From Flavobacterium macrobrachii (lineage in GTDB: Bacteria; Bacteroidota; Bacteroidia; Flavobacteriales; Flavobacteriaceae): 64,000 nt of DNA. A program made the position numbers and the translations under genes. Shown here piece after piece: positions 42,015 to 50,253 of the stretch. The stretch is from NCBI RefSeq assembly GCF_014486675.1, contig NZ_JACTAC010000001.1, forward strand, positions 62,001 through 126,000, read 5' to 3'. The notes below the pieces were generated by a model. It had not been told where the DNA came from. It did not search any database and saw only the letters and a list, made by a program, of their open reading frames with translations. Every line of letters begins with the position of its first letter. Position 1 is the first letter of the stretch.

Positions 42015-42728
42015 ATGAAAAGAATATTGCCTCTGTTTCTATTGTTAGTTTCGCTTGTTTCTTGTGAAGAAGATGTTAAGTTTAATACACCTGGTTTTCA
42101 AGGTCAAAGAAATGATGTGTTTTGGAGAGCTAAAGATGCAAGAGCGTATATTTCTTCTTCGGGGGATTTAACAATTGATGGATTAACTCAATATGAAAAA
42201 GTTACTTTAGGAACAACTAGTACTAATTTAGGTAAATATTCATTGGGAACAACTAACCAAAGTAATTTTGCTTCATATACCCTGACTGTTGATGGCGTTT
42301 CTCAAGAGTTTGCTACTATTTCGGTTCCAGGACCAGTTTCAGCTGTAACTTTAGCATCTGGAGGAACTGGTTATACAGCTCAAAGTAATGCTGAGACATC
42401 AGGAGGAACTGGTAGTGGTTTATCCGTATCAACAACAGTTAATACTAGTGGAGCAATCACAAAAATTACTATTGTTGCTCCAGGAAATGGTTATAAAGCT
42501 GGTGATTTAATAACAGTTGTTGGAGGAAATCTGAACGGTAGATTTAGAGTTTTAAACGTTAGAAACAGTAATGGTGAAATTGAAATTACTGAATATGACG
42601 CAACAAAAATGACAGTTTCAGGGAAATTTAAGTTCAATGCTGCAAATGTTAATAGTCCTCAGAGTGGACAAGTATTTAATTTTCAGTACGGAGAATTTTA
42701 TAAGGTTCCGATCTTTCCACAACAATAA
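42015..42728 (+). CDS. Lipoprotein, DUF6252-like, with GxGY-type insert
   Basis: About 237 residues from the second Met (MKRILPLFLLLVSLVSC, Cys about 17; the Met at 42009 is also possible), then EEDVKFNTPGFQG, QRNDVFWRAKDARA and later KFKFNA, which match the DUF6252 pattern of flavobacterial lipoproteins. In the middle (about 108-165) is a Gly/Thr-rich insert with GGTGYTAQ and GNGYKAGD turns, like the repeat units in phage tail and adhesin beta-structures. Unknown function; outer membrane is likely. Confidence 0.65.
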   Translation: MKRILPLFLLLVSLVSCEEDVKFNTPGFQGQRNDVFWRAKDARAYISSSGDLTIDGLTQYEKVTLGTTSTNLGKYSLGTTNQSNFASYTLTVDGVSQEFATISVPGPVSAVTLASGGTGYTAQSNAETSGGTGSGLSVSTTVNTSGAITKITIVAPGNGYKAGDLITVVGGNLNGRFRVLNVRNSNGEIEITEYDATKMTVSGKFKFNAANVNSPQSGQVFNFQYGEFYKVPIFPQQ

Positions 42729-42752
42729 CAAGAGAACAACATAAAAAGTATA

Positions 42753-42774
42753 AAAACCATCCTAGGATGGTTTT
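42753..42774 (+). terminator. Rho-independent terminator
   Basis: AAAACCATCC TA GGATGGTTTT followed by ATTTTTT; perfect 10-bp stem. Confidence 0.8.
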
Positions 42775-42823
42775 ATTTTTTAATAAAATCCAAATAATAA
42801 GCTGATTATAAGTTTATTTAAAC

Positions 42824-42831
42824 TATCTTTG
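42824..42831 (+). promoter_or_regulatory. -7 promoter element (TATCTTTG) of the RRM gene
   Basis: Exact TAnnTTTG, 21 nt before ATG 42853. Confidence 0.6.
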
Positions 42832-42852
42832 ACCAAATTTTAAAAATTTAAT

Positions 42853-43227
42853 ATGAACATTTTTGTTGGAAGTCTTCCTTGGAGTATTGAGGAAGCAGAT
42901 TTAAGAGAGTCTTTTGAGGCTTATGGAGCAGTAGACTCTGTTAAAGTAGTAACTGATAAATTTACTGGAAGAAGTAAAGGTTTCGGTTTTGTTGAAATGT
43001 CAAACGATGATGAGGCATTAAAAGCAATTGAAGAATTAAATGGTGCAACCGTTGAAGGTCGTACAATTGTAGTAAACAAATCTGAACCAAAACCAGAAGG
43101 TGAAAGAAGATCTTTTAACAACAATCGTTCAGGCGGAGGTTATAATGGAGGTGGAAATTCTCGTGGCGGTGGTTACGGTGGTGGAAACAGAGACAATAAT
43201 GGTGGTGGAAATAGAGGAAGATACTAA
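42853..43227 (+). CDS. Glycine-rich RRM RNA-binding protein
   Basis: 124 residues. One RNA-recognition motif (about 1-80) with RNP2 NIFVGSLPW and RNP1 RSKGFGFVEM, both intact, then an Arg/Gly/Asn-rich tail (GGGYNGGGNSRGGGYGG). Such proteins bind single-stranded RNA and often respond to cold in bacteria and cyanobacteria. The gene has its own promoter and terminator, so it is monocistronic. An overlapping frame at 43100-43381 is a by-product of the Gly-rich codons. Confidence 0.9.
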   Translation: MNIFVGSLPWSIEEADLRESFEAYGAVDSVKVVTDKFTGRSKGFGFVEMSNDDEALKAIEELNGATVEGRTIVVNKSEPKPEGERRSFNNNRSGGGYNGGGNSRGGGYGGGNRDNNGGGNRGRY

Positions 43228-43250
43228 TAAATATTCTTTACAAATACCAA

Positions 43251-43282
43251 AAAAGTCAACTCAACCGAGTTGGCTTTTTTTG
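43251..43282 (+). terminator. Rho-independent terminator
   Basis: AAAAGTCAACTC AACC GAGTTGGCTTTTTT with one G-T pair; T-run to 43281. Confidence 0.8.
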
Positions 43283-43314
43283 TTTTTAGAAGCAACACAT
43301 TCAGGCAAAAATAA

Positions 43315-43380
43315 ACCCTATTCCTGCTTTCGCCTTTATCTCTCCATTGCATTACGAGGATATCTGCTCAATCAGGGCTA
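43315..43380 (-). repeat. Dispersed intergenic repeat family 1, copy e
   Basis: CCCTATTCCTGCTTTCGCC ... TCTGCTCAATCAGGGCTA, reverse orientation with a degenerate centre. The 43228-43519 gap also holds a TACTTTTG (43448-43455), a candidate -7 element for dnaE. Confidence 0.6.
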
Positions 43381-43519
43381 GTCAAAAACTTCGAGACACA
43401 AGCACCGTTTGTTGATAACTAAAATTTAAATTATCTACCTTAAATTGTACTTTTGAACGAGGTCAAAAACAACACTTTTTGATATTGACTTTTACAATTG
43501 ATATTGATTTTTGAAAGCT

Positions 43520-46500
43520 ATGTATTTAATATTCGACACCGAAACCACAGGATTACCAAAAAGTTGGGCTGCACCAATTTCTGATACAGACAATTGGCCA
43601 AGATGTATTCAAATTGCATGGCAGTTGCACGACGATATGGGAAATCTTGTTGAACATCAAGATTATCTTATTAATCCAGAAGGTTTCAATATTCCGTATG
43701 ATGCCGAAAGAATTCACGGAATTTCAACCGAATTAGCTCAAGAACAAGGAATCCAACTCAAAGAAATGTTGGAGAAATTCAACATAGCCTTATCTAAAGC
43801 AAAGTATATCGTCGGACAAAACGTTGGGTTTGATATCAACATTATGGGTTGCGAATTCTACCGAATGGGAATCACTTCTCCAATGTCGCAAATGCCGATT
43901 TTAGATACTTGTACCGAAGTTACCGCATCGTTATTAAAACTTCCAGGTGGACGTGGCGGAAAATTCAAATTACCTACATTAACAGAATTACATCAATATC
44001 TTTTCAACGAACCATTTGCAGAAGCACACAACGCAACTGCCGACGTTGAAGCTACAACACGTTGTTTCTTAGAATTAATTCGTACAGAAATTTTTACTAG
44101 AGAAGAACTTGATGTTGAACCCGAATATTTCGAAGATTTTCAATTAAAAAATCCAAGATCAGTTCAATTAATTGGATTGAAGCATATCAATCTTAAAGAA
44201 GCTTCGGAGGAAATCAGAAAAAAACTTCAAAAAAGTGGAGAAGAAACAATTCAAACCTCTATTTCTGAAGCCGATAAAAAAGATTTTAAACAATCTCGAT
44301 TTGCTCATTTACATAATCATACACAATTCTCAGTTTTACAATCTACCATCGGAATTCCGTCACTAGTTGCTGCAGCTGCAAAAACAAAAATGCCTGCTGT
44401 AGCCATGACCGATACCGGAAATATGATGGGTGCCTTTCATTTTGTAAGTGCGGTTATGAATCATAACAAAGCGGTTAAACCTAAAATTGAAGCCGCAATT
44501 GAAAACGGAGAAGAACCATCTGACAATGAAATTATTCCAATCGTAGGTTGCGAGTTCAATATTTGTGACAATCATAAAGACAAAACAAAAAAAGATAACG
44601 GCTATCAAGTAGTTTTTTTGGCGAAAAATAAAAAAGGATATCACAATTTAGCCAAAATGTCTTCTATCGCATACATCGATGGTTTTTATTACGTTCCTAG
44701 GATTGATAAATCAGTTGTGGAGCAATACAAAGAAGATATCATTGTTTTATCAGGAAATTTATATGGAGAAATTCCTAGTAAAATTTTAAATGTCGGAGAA
44801 AATCAAGCTGAAGAAGCGCTAATTTGGTGGAAAGAACAATTTGGGGATGATTTTTATTTAGAAATCATGCGCCACAATCAAGAAGATGAAAATCGTGTCA
44901 ACAAAACCTTGATAGAGTTTTCACAAAAGCACAAAGTAAAATTAGTTGCTACAAATAATACTTACTACGTAAATAAGGAAGATGCCAATGCTCACGATAT
45001 TTTGTTATGTGTTAAAGATGGTGAAAAACAAGCCACACCAATAGGTAGAGGTAGAGGTTATCGTTATGGATTACCCAATCAGGAATATTATTTCAAATCG
45101 GAAGATGAGATGAAAAAACTATTTACTGATTTGCCAGAAGCCATTATCAACGTTCAAGAAATTATTGATAAAGTTGAAACGTATTCATTGTATCGCGATG
45201 TATTACTTCCAAAATTTACTATTCCAGAAGAATTTGTAAATCCAGAAGATGAAGCTGATGGCGGAGTAAGAGGTGAAAATGCTTATTTACGTCATTTAAC
45301 CATGAATGGCGCACAAAAACGTTATGGCGAAATCACTCCAGAAATCCAAGAACGATTGGATTTTGAACTACTAACCATTTCTAATTCCGGTTATCCTGGC
45401 TATTTCTTAATTGTACAAGATTTCATCGCCGAAGCCAGAAAAATGGACGTTTCCGTTGGTCCAGGTCGTGGTTCTGCAGCAGGTTCTGCGGTTGCCTATT
45501 GTTTGGGAATTACCAATATTGACCCAATTAAGTACGATTTGCTTTTTGAGAGATTCTTGAATCCAGACAGGGTTTCAATGCCCGATATTGATATTGACTT
45601 CGACGATGAAGGTCGTGGTCGTGTTATGGATTATGTAATCAATAAATATGGTTCCAATCAAGTAGCTCAGATAATTACTTATGGTAAAATGGCAACTAAA
45701 TCAGCCATTCGAGATACGGCTCGAGTATTGGATTTACCATTGTTTGAAGCCGATAGAATTGCAAAATTAATCCCAGGAATGATGCCTTCCAAATGGAATT
45801 TGGCACGATTTATTTCTGAAAAAGAAGAAGACGTCAAAAAAGCATTACGTTCCGATGAATTTGATAGAGTAAAAGAATTAATTGCGATTGCTAACGACGG
45901 AGAATTATCAGGTGAAACCATTCAACAAGCTAAAGTTTTGGAAGGTTCACTTCGAAATACTGGAATTCATGCTTGTGGTGTGATTATTACGCCAAGTGAT
46001 ATTACGAATTTCGTTCCAGTAACAACAGCCAAAGATTCTGATTTATATGTAACTCAGTTTGATAACTCGGTTGCCGAAAGTGCCGGATTACTAAAAATGG
46101 ACTTCTTGGGTTTGAAAACCCTAACCTTAATAAAAGATACAGTCAAATTAGTAAAATACAGAACTGGAATTCAATTAGATCCTGATACTTTTCCAATTGA
46201 TGATGTTAAAACTTATGAATTGTTCCAAAGAGGTGAAACGGTTGGTATTTTCCAATACGAGTCACCTGGAATGCAAAAATACCTTCGCGATTTAAAGCCA
46301 ACCGTTTTTGGAGATTTAATTGCTATGAACGCACTTTATCGTCCTGGACCATTGGAATATATTCCTTCTTTCGTTCGCAGAAAAAATGGAGAAGAGGAAA
46401 TAAAATACGATTTAGATGCTTGCGAAGAATACTTAGGTGAAACTTATGGAATTACCGTTTATCAAGAGCAGGTAATGCTTTTGTCACAGTCGTTAGCCGA

Positions 46501-48046
46501 TTTCTCTAAAGGTGATGCCGATGTTTTGCGTAAAGCAATGGGTAAAAAAGATCGTGCTACTTTAGATAAAATGAAACCTAAATTTATAGAACAAGCAGCA
46601 ACCAAAGGTCACGATGCTACAGTTTTAGAAAAAATTTGGAAAGATTGGGAAGCTTTTGCAAGTTATGCCTTCAATAAATCGCATTCTACTTGTTATGCTT
46701 GGATTGCTTATCAAACGGCTTATCTAAAAGCGCATTATCCTGCAGAATATATGGCTGCGGTGCTTTCTAATAACATGAACGATATCAAGCAAGTTTCTTT
46801 CTTTATGGAAGAATGTAAACGTATGGGATTGCAAGTTCTTGGTCCAGATGTTAATGAATCGTTTTATAAATTTACGGTAAACGAAAACAATGCCGTACGT
46901 TTTGGAATGGGAGCTGTTAAAGGAGTTGGAGCCAATGCAGTGGACACTATTGTTCAAAGCAGAAAAGATGCGCCTTACAAGTCGATATTTGATTTGGCTA
47001 AAAAAATTGATTTGCGTTCTGCCAATAAAAAAGCTTTTGAAAGTTTGGCTTATGCCGGAGGATTTGACTGTTTTACCGATACACATCGTGCACAATATTT
47101 CCACATTGAAGGCGAAGGAATTACATTTTTAGAAAAAGCCATGCGATATGGTTCAAAATTTCAAGAAAATGAAAACTCATCACAAGTGAGTTTATTTGGA
47201 GAAGCAAGTGATATTCAAATAGCCGAACCAATTGTTCCGCCATGCGAAGAATGGAGTACGATGGAAAAATTGGCTCGCGAGAAAGAAGTTGTTGGAATTT
47301 ATATTTCAGGACATCCATTGGATGATTATAAATTTGAAATGGAATATTTCTGCAATGTAAAATTGGAACAATTAAAATCACTTGAAAGTTTGGTTGGTAA
47401 AACAGTTTCGTTTGGCGGAATTGTAACCAATATTCAACATCGAACTGCCAAAAACGGAAAAGGTTGGGCAACATTTCTTTTGGAAGGTTATGACGAAAGT
47501 TATGAATTCCGAATTTTTGATGAAGAATACTTGAAATTCCGTCATTTTTTAGTTCAAAACCAATTTGTTTATTTCAAAGTTTTGGTAAAAGACGGTTGGG
47601 TAAATCGCGAAACTGGAAAAAAATCCGATCCAAGAATCCAATTCATGGAAGCTAAAATGCTCGCCGATGTATTACCAACCTATGCTAAAAGATTGATAAT
47701 CATATTGAATATAAAAGAGCTTCATCAAGATTTTGTGTACCAATTAAGTCAAATCATGACGCAACATCAAGGTGATCATAGCGTAACATTTGAAGTGTTA
47801 GAAATAGAAAAAGTTAAAAAAGAAATCGAAATTCAACCCGTTATCAATGAAGATACTGAAGAAGTAATGACCGATGAAATTGAAGGTGAAATGACTACAG
47901 AGATAACAATGAATGTAACCGAAACAATCGAAGAAAATAAAGTAATTACTGCTATTTCAATGCCAAGCCGAAAAACAAAAGTAAAAATTTCATCCGAATT
48001 TTTAAACGAATTAGAAAAACTACAAGTTAATTTTAAACTCAATTAA
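43520..48046 (+). CDS. dnaE: DNA polymerase III alpha subunit with fused N-terminal proofreading exonuclease
   Basis: 1508 residues from ATG 43520 (MYLIFDTETTG); a TTG three codons earlier is less likely. The N-terminal DnaQ-type 3'-5' exonuclease (about 1-190) has FDTETTG, VGQNVGFDINIM and HNATADVEAT, so the DEDDh residues are intact. It is followed by the PHP domain (FAHLHNHTQFSVL, about 262-274), the palm with GPGRGSAAGSAVAYCLG and MPDIDIDFDDEGRG (catalytic Asp residues), and a C-terminal OB fold (VSFGGIVTNIQHR). Fused proofreading is known in Bacteroidota. It is the replicative polymerase. Confidence 0.95.
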   Translation: MYLIFDTETTGLPKSWAAPISDTDNWPRCIQIAWQLHDDMGNLVEHQDYLINPEGFNIPYDAERIHGISTELAQEQGIQLKEMLEKFNIALSKAKYIVGQNVGFDINIMGCEFYRMGITSPMSQMPILDTCTEVTASLLKLPGGRGGKFKLPTLTELHQYLFNEPFAEAHNATADVEATTRCFLELIRTEIFTREELDVEPEYFEDFQLKNPRSVQLIGLKHINLKEASEEIRKKLQKSGEETIQTSISEADKKDFKQSRFAHLHNHTQFSVLQSTIGIPSLVAAAAKTKMPAVAMTDTGNMMGAFHFVSAVMNHNKAVKPKIEAAIENGEEPSDNEIIPIVGCEFNICDNHKDKTKKDNGYQVVFLAKNKKGYHNLAKMSSIAYIDGFYYVPRIDKSVVEQYKEDIIVLSGNLYGEIPSKILNVGENQAEEALIWWKEQFGDDFYLEIMRHNQEDENRVNKTLIEFSQKHKVKLVATNNTYYVNKEDANAHDILLCVKDGEKQATPIGRGRGYRYGLPNQEYYFKSEDEMKKLFTDLPEAIINVQEIIDKVETYSLYRDVLLPKFTIPEEFVNPEDEADGGVRGENAYLRHLTMNGAQKRYGEITPEIQERLDFELLTISNSGYPGYFLIVQDFIAEARKMDVSVGPGRGSAAGSAVAYCLGITNIDPIKYDLLFERFLNPDRVSMPDIDIDFDDEGRGRVMDYVINKYGSNQVAQIITYGKMATKSAIRDTARVLDLPLFEADRIAKLIPGMMPSKWNLARFISEKEEDVKKALRSDEFDRVKELIAIANDGELSGETIQQAKVLEGSLRNTGIHACGVIITPSDITNFVPVTTAKDSDLYVTQFDNSVAESAGLLKMDFLGLKTLTLIKDTVKLVKYRTGIQLDPDTFPIDDVKTYELFQRGETVGIFQYESPGMQKYLRDLKPTVFGDLIAMNALYRPGPLEYIPSFVRRKNGEEEIKYDLDACEEYLGETYGITVYQEQVMLLSQSLADFSKGDADVLRKAMGKKDRATLDKMKPKFIEQAATKGHDATVLEKIWKDWEAFASYAFNKSHSTCYAWIAYQTAYLKAHYPAEYMAAVLSNNMNDIKQVSFFMEECKRMGLQVLGPDVNESFYKFTVNENNAVRFGMGAVKGVGANAVDTIVQSRKDAPYKSIFDLAKKIDLRSANKKAFESLAYAGGFDCFTDTHRAQYFHIEGEGITFLEKAMRYGSKFQENENSSQVSLFGEASDIQIAEPIVPPCEEWSTMEKLAREKEVVGIYISGHPLDDYKFEMEYFCNVKLEQLKSLESLVGKTVSFGGIVTNIQHRTAKNGKGWATFLLEGYDESYEFRIFDEEYLKFRHFLVQNQFVYFKVLVKDGWVNRETGKKSDPRIQFMEAKMLADVLPTYAKRLIIILNIKELHQDFVYQLSQIMTQHQGDHSVTFEVLEIEKVKKEIEIQPVINEDTEEVMTDEIEGEMTTEITMNVTETIEENKVITAISMPSRKTKVKISSEFLNELEKLQVNFKLN

Positions 48047-48117
48047 GTATCAATTCTAATGATTTCAGCATAGCCAAAACTAATTTTCAATTAACAATAA
48101 ATTAAGTTTTTAATACT

Positions 48118-48125
48118 TAAATTTG
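48118..48125 (+). promoter_or_regulatory. -7 promoter element (TAAATTTG) of trxA
   Basis: Exact TAnnTTTG 32 nt before the thioredoxin ATG at 48158. Confidence 0.6.
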
Positions 48126-48157
48126 CAACATAATCAATAAACAAAAAATTAAATATA

Positions 48158-48475
48158 ATGGCATTAGCAATAACAGATGCTACTTTTGACGAAGTAGTTT
48201 TACAATCAGACAAACCAGTAGTAGTAGATTTTTGGGCAGCTTGGTGCGGACCATGTAGAATGGTTGGACCAGTTATTGACGAAATCGCAACAGAATATGA
48301 AGGAAAAGCAGTAGTTGGAAAAGTAGACGTAGATGCAAACCAAGAATTTGCTGCAAAATATGGCGTTCGTAACATTCCAACGGTTTTAGTTTTCCAAAAA
48401 GGAGAAGTTGTAGGTCGTCAAGTTGGCGTTGCGCCAAAGAAAACCTATACCGATGCAATCGACGCATTGTTATAA
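48158..48475 (+). CDS. trxA: Thioredoxin
   Basis: 105 residues, normal size. Redox-active site FWAAWCGPCRM (Cys about 32 and 35), cis-Pro in NIPTVLVF, and the buried Asp in VVVDFWA. Cytoplasmic dithiol reductant for ribonucleotide reductase and others. Monocistronic, with its own promoter and a strong terminator. Confidence 0.95.
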   Translation: MALAITDATFDEVVLQSDKPVVVDFWAAWCGPCRMVGPVIDEIATEYEGKAVVGKVDVDANQEFAAKYGVRNIPTVLVFQKGEVVGRQVGVAPKKTYTDAIDALL

Positions 48476-48499
48476 AAAATGATGAAAGAGAATTTAAGA

Positions 48500-48530
48500 A
48501 AGCCTGATTGTAAAGTCAGGCTTTTTTTTT
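48500..48530 (+). terminator. Rho-independent terminator of trxA
   Basis: AGCCTGA (48501-48507), 8-nt loop, TCAGGCT (48516-48522), then nine T. Confidence 0.85.
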
Positions 48531-48561
48531 GAAGCCATTCTATGTGAATAAAATAAACCAT

Positions 48562-48700
48562 TTTCCCGCTTTCCGCAGTATCTTTTTTGTCACGCCGAGC
48601 GCAGTCGAGGCGCTTTTACAAACAAAAAAGGATACTTGCTTCAAATGAAATTCATCGAACTCCAATGAAAAGTATTAACAAAGTGAGATAATCGGGGCTA
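48562..48700 (-). repeat. Dispersed intergenic repeat family 1, copy f (longest)
   Basis: TTCCCGCTTTCCGCAGTATC at one end and ATCGGGGCTA at the other. The centre holds TCACGCCGAGCGCAGTCGAG, a GC-rich phrase unlike its surroundings, which I recognise as common in intergenic DNA of flavobacteria. Confidence 0.6.
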
Positions 48701-48757
48701 AAAAATAAACCATAGCATTTTAATAAACTTTTAGAAGATAGTTTATAAACCTTTCAA

Positions 48758-48765
48758 TATCTTTG
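48758..48765 (+). promoter_or_regulatory. -7 promoter element (TATCTTTG), giving a near-leaderless mRNA
   Basis: Exact TAnnTTTG ending only 5 nt before the DUF58 ATG (48771), so transcription would start at or within a few bases of the start codon. Confidence 0.6.
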
Positions 48766-48770
48766 AAGTT

Positions 48771-49700
48771 ATGAAGATAGAACAACAAAAAGAAATCATA
48801 TCAGGATTTAAACATTTGGAGCTTTTAGCAAACCAAGTAGTTGAAGGATTTATTTCCGGAATGCACAAATCGCCATTTCACGGATTTTCAGCCGAATTTG
48901 CCGAACATAAAATCTATAATTCAGGCGAAAGCACAAAAAATATTGATTGGAAACTTTTTGCCAAAACCGACCGATTATATACTAAAAGGTATCAAGAAGA
49001 AACCAATCTTCGTTGTCATTTAATTATCGATAATTCGTCCTCGATGCATTATCCAAAGTTGAATTCTAACGATTTGTTTTTTCACAACAAAATAGGTTTT
49101 TCCGTCTTAGCATCGGCTGTTTTGATGAATTTGTTAAAGAAACAACGCGATGCCGTTGGACTAAGCGTCTATTCCGATAAATACGAATATTACGCACCCG
49201 AAAAAGGAAGTGATCGTCATCATAGAATGATTTTGAACACCTTGGAAAATTTGCTTGAAAATCCAAAAGAAGCAAAATCGACCGATACCATTACTTATCT
49301 GCATCAAATAGCTGAAAAAGTACATCGTCGCTCGATGATAATTCTCTTTACTGATATGTTTCAAAATACAGCCGATAAAGAAAAACTCTTCAATGCATTA
49401 CAACATTTAAAACACAACAAACATAAAGTAATAATCTTTCATGTTTATGATAAAAAAACCGAAATCAACTTCAATTTTGACAATGCGCCACGAAAATTTA
49501 TCGACCTAGAAACAGGAGAACAAATCAATATTTTTGCCGATAACATCAAAGAAGCCTACGAAGAACAAGTAAATTTATACTTCAAAGAAATTGCAATGAC
49601 CTGCGCTCAGAACAAAATTAAGTACGTTCCAGTAGCTGTTGAAGAAAATTTTGAAAAAATTTTAACGACATATTTAGCTGAAAAACAAATGTTTGGTTAG
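48771..49700 (+). CDS. DUF58 family protein (VWA-like)
   Basis: 309 residues. DUF58 core at about 45-130 (AEHKIYNSGESTKNIDWKLFAKTDRLYTKRYQEETN), with DNSSSM matching the metal-ion site DxSxS of VWA folds. DUF58 proteins usually act with MoxR ATPases and membrane VWA proteins (Bat operon) in envelope or metal-insertion processes. No MoxR gene is adjacent in this window. Cytoplasmic or membrane-peripheral. The last chromosomal gene before the tRNA-Asp/element junction. Confidence 0.85.
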   Translation: MKIEQQKEIISGFKHLELLANQVVEGFISGMHKSPFHGFSAEFAEHKIYNSGESTKNIDWKLFAKTDRLYTKRYQEETNLRCHLIIDNSSSMHYPKLNSNDLFFHNKIGFSVLASAVLMNLLKKQRDAVGLSVYSDKYEYYAPEKGSDRHHRMILNTLENLLENPKEAKSTDTITYLHQIAEKVHRRSMIILFTDMFQNTADKEKLFNALQHLKHNKHKVIIFHVYDKKTEINFNFDNAPRKFIDLETGEQINIFADNIKEAYEEQVNLYFKEIAMTCAQNKIKYVPVAVEENFEKILTTYLAEKQMFG

Positions 49701-49738
49701 TTTTATGAAAAAAAGGCAATATTTTTTTTCAAAAAAAG

Positions 49739-49768
49739 TTGCAAAACTAAAAAAGCGTTGTATATTTG
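49739..49768 (+). promoter_or_regulatory. Promoter of tRNA-Asp
   Basis: TTG (49739-49741), 19-nt spacer, TATATTTG (49761-49768), a perfect match to the Bacteroidota consensus, 18 nt before the tRNA. Confidence 0.8.
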
Positions 49769-49786
49769 CAACCGCAATAAAGCAAA

Positions 49787-49860
49787 GGTTTGGTAGTTCA
49801 GTTGGTTAGAATACATGCCTGTCACGCATGGGGTCGCGGGTTCGAGTCCCGTCCAGACCG
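49787..49860 (+). tRNA. tRNA-Asp (GTC)
   Basis: 74 nt, cloverleaf folds: acceptor GGTTTGG/CCAGACC, D arm, anticodon stem CATGC/GCATG with loop CTGTCAC (anticodon GTC), T arm GCGGG-TTCGAGT-CCCGT, discriminator G. No CCA encoded. The 3' end from 49840 is duplicated at 62974-62997, marking the insertion of an element. The left copy is complete, so the gene stays functional. Confidence 0.97.
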
Positions 49861-49863
49861 CTA
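49840..49863 (+). repeat. attL core: 24-bp direct repeat in the 3' end of tRNA-Asp
   Basis: 24 identical bases with 62974-62997 (GTTCGAGTCCCG then TCCAGACCGCTA). Covers the T arm, acceptor strand and 3 nt past the tRNA, the usual crossover region of tyrosine integrases. Confidence 0.9.
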
Positions 49864-50014
49864 GAAATAGCGAATTTAGGAAAAGGTTTTCAGAGATGAA
49901 AACCTTTTTTGCCCTAAATCCTAAACGGTAGTTGTGTTGTTTACCCGAGTAAAATCGGGCGGTTTAGTAGTTAGACCAAATGAAAAGCTTTCCCTATTGG
50001 GATGGCTTTTTTGC
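49864..50014 (+). ncRNA. Structured tRNA-downstream region, left (element-derived) copy
   Basis: Four hairpins: AGGTTTTC/GAAAACCT (49884-49905) with outer pair TTTAGG/CCTAAA and a T-run; CCCGA/TCGGG (49944-49959); GGTTTA/TAGACC (49961-49977); and TCCC-TATT-GGGA within AAAGC/GGCTTTTTT (about 49984-50012). Linker TAGTTGTGTTGTTT (49929-49942) is identical to the right copy. The first and last are terminator-like. Whether the middle is a separate RNA is unknown. Bases 50015-50253 hold no gene; an AATATTTG near 50217 is a candidate -7 element for dndC. Confidence 0.5.
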
Positions 50015-50253
50015 TTTATAGAAATTTCTATTCGTTGATAAAGGCGAAATTCTTTTTACTTCTTTAGCTTTAATTTGCCCAATATCCATCCCCTAATCCG
50101 TTACCTCAAAACTATACATTTAATTAAGTTTTGTTTTGAACCTCAAAATTGAGTAAAAAAAACAAAGAAAATTAGTAAAAAAATCATAATATTGTAGGAT
50201 TTGAGCAACCCTAAATATTTGTGGTTGTAAATATATATCAGAGAGCAATTAAA

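Noticed and set aside
43100-43381. 93-residue frame overlapping the RRM gene
   Set aside because: Runs through the Gly-rich codons of the RRM protein, the terminator and a repeat; a by-product of composition.
49929-49977. Remnant tRNA in the GGTTTAGTAGTTAGACC segment
   Set aside because: It resembles the 5' end of tRNA-Asp (GGTTTGGTAGTTCAG) but pairs with itself in both copies, so a hairpin is the simpler reading; left as part of the structured region.
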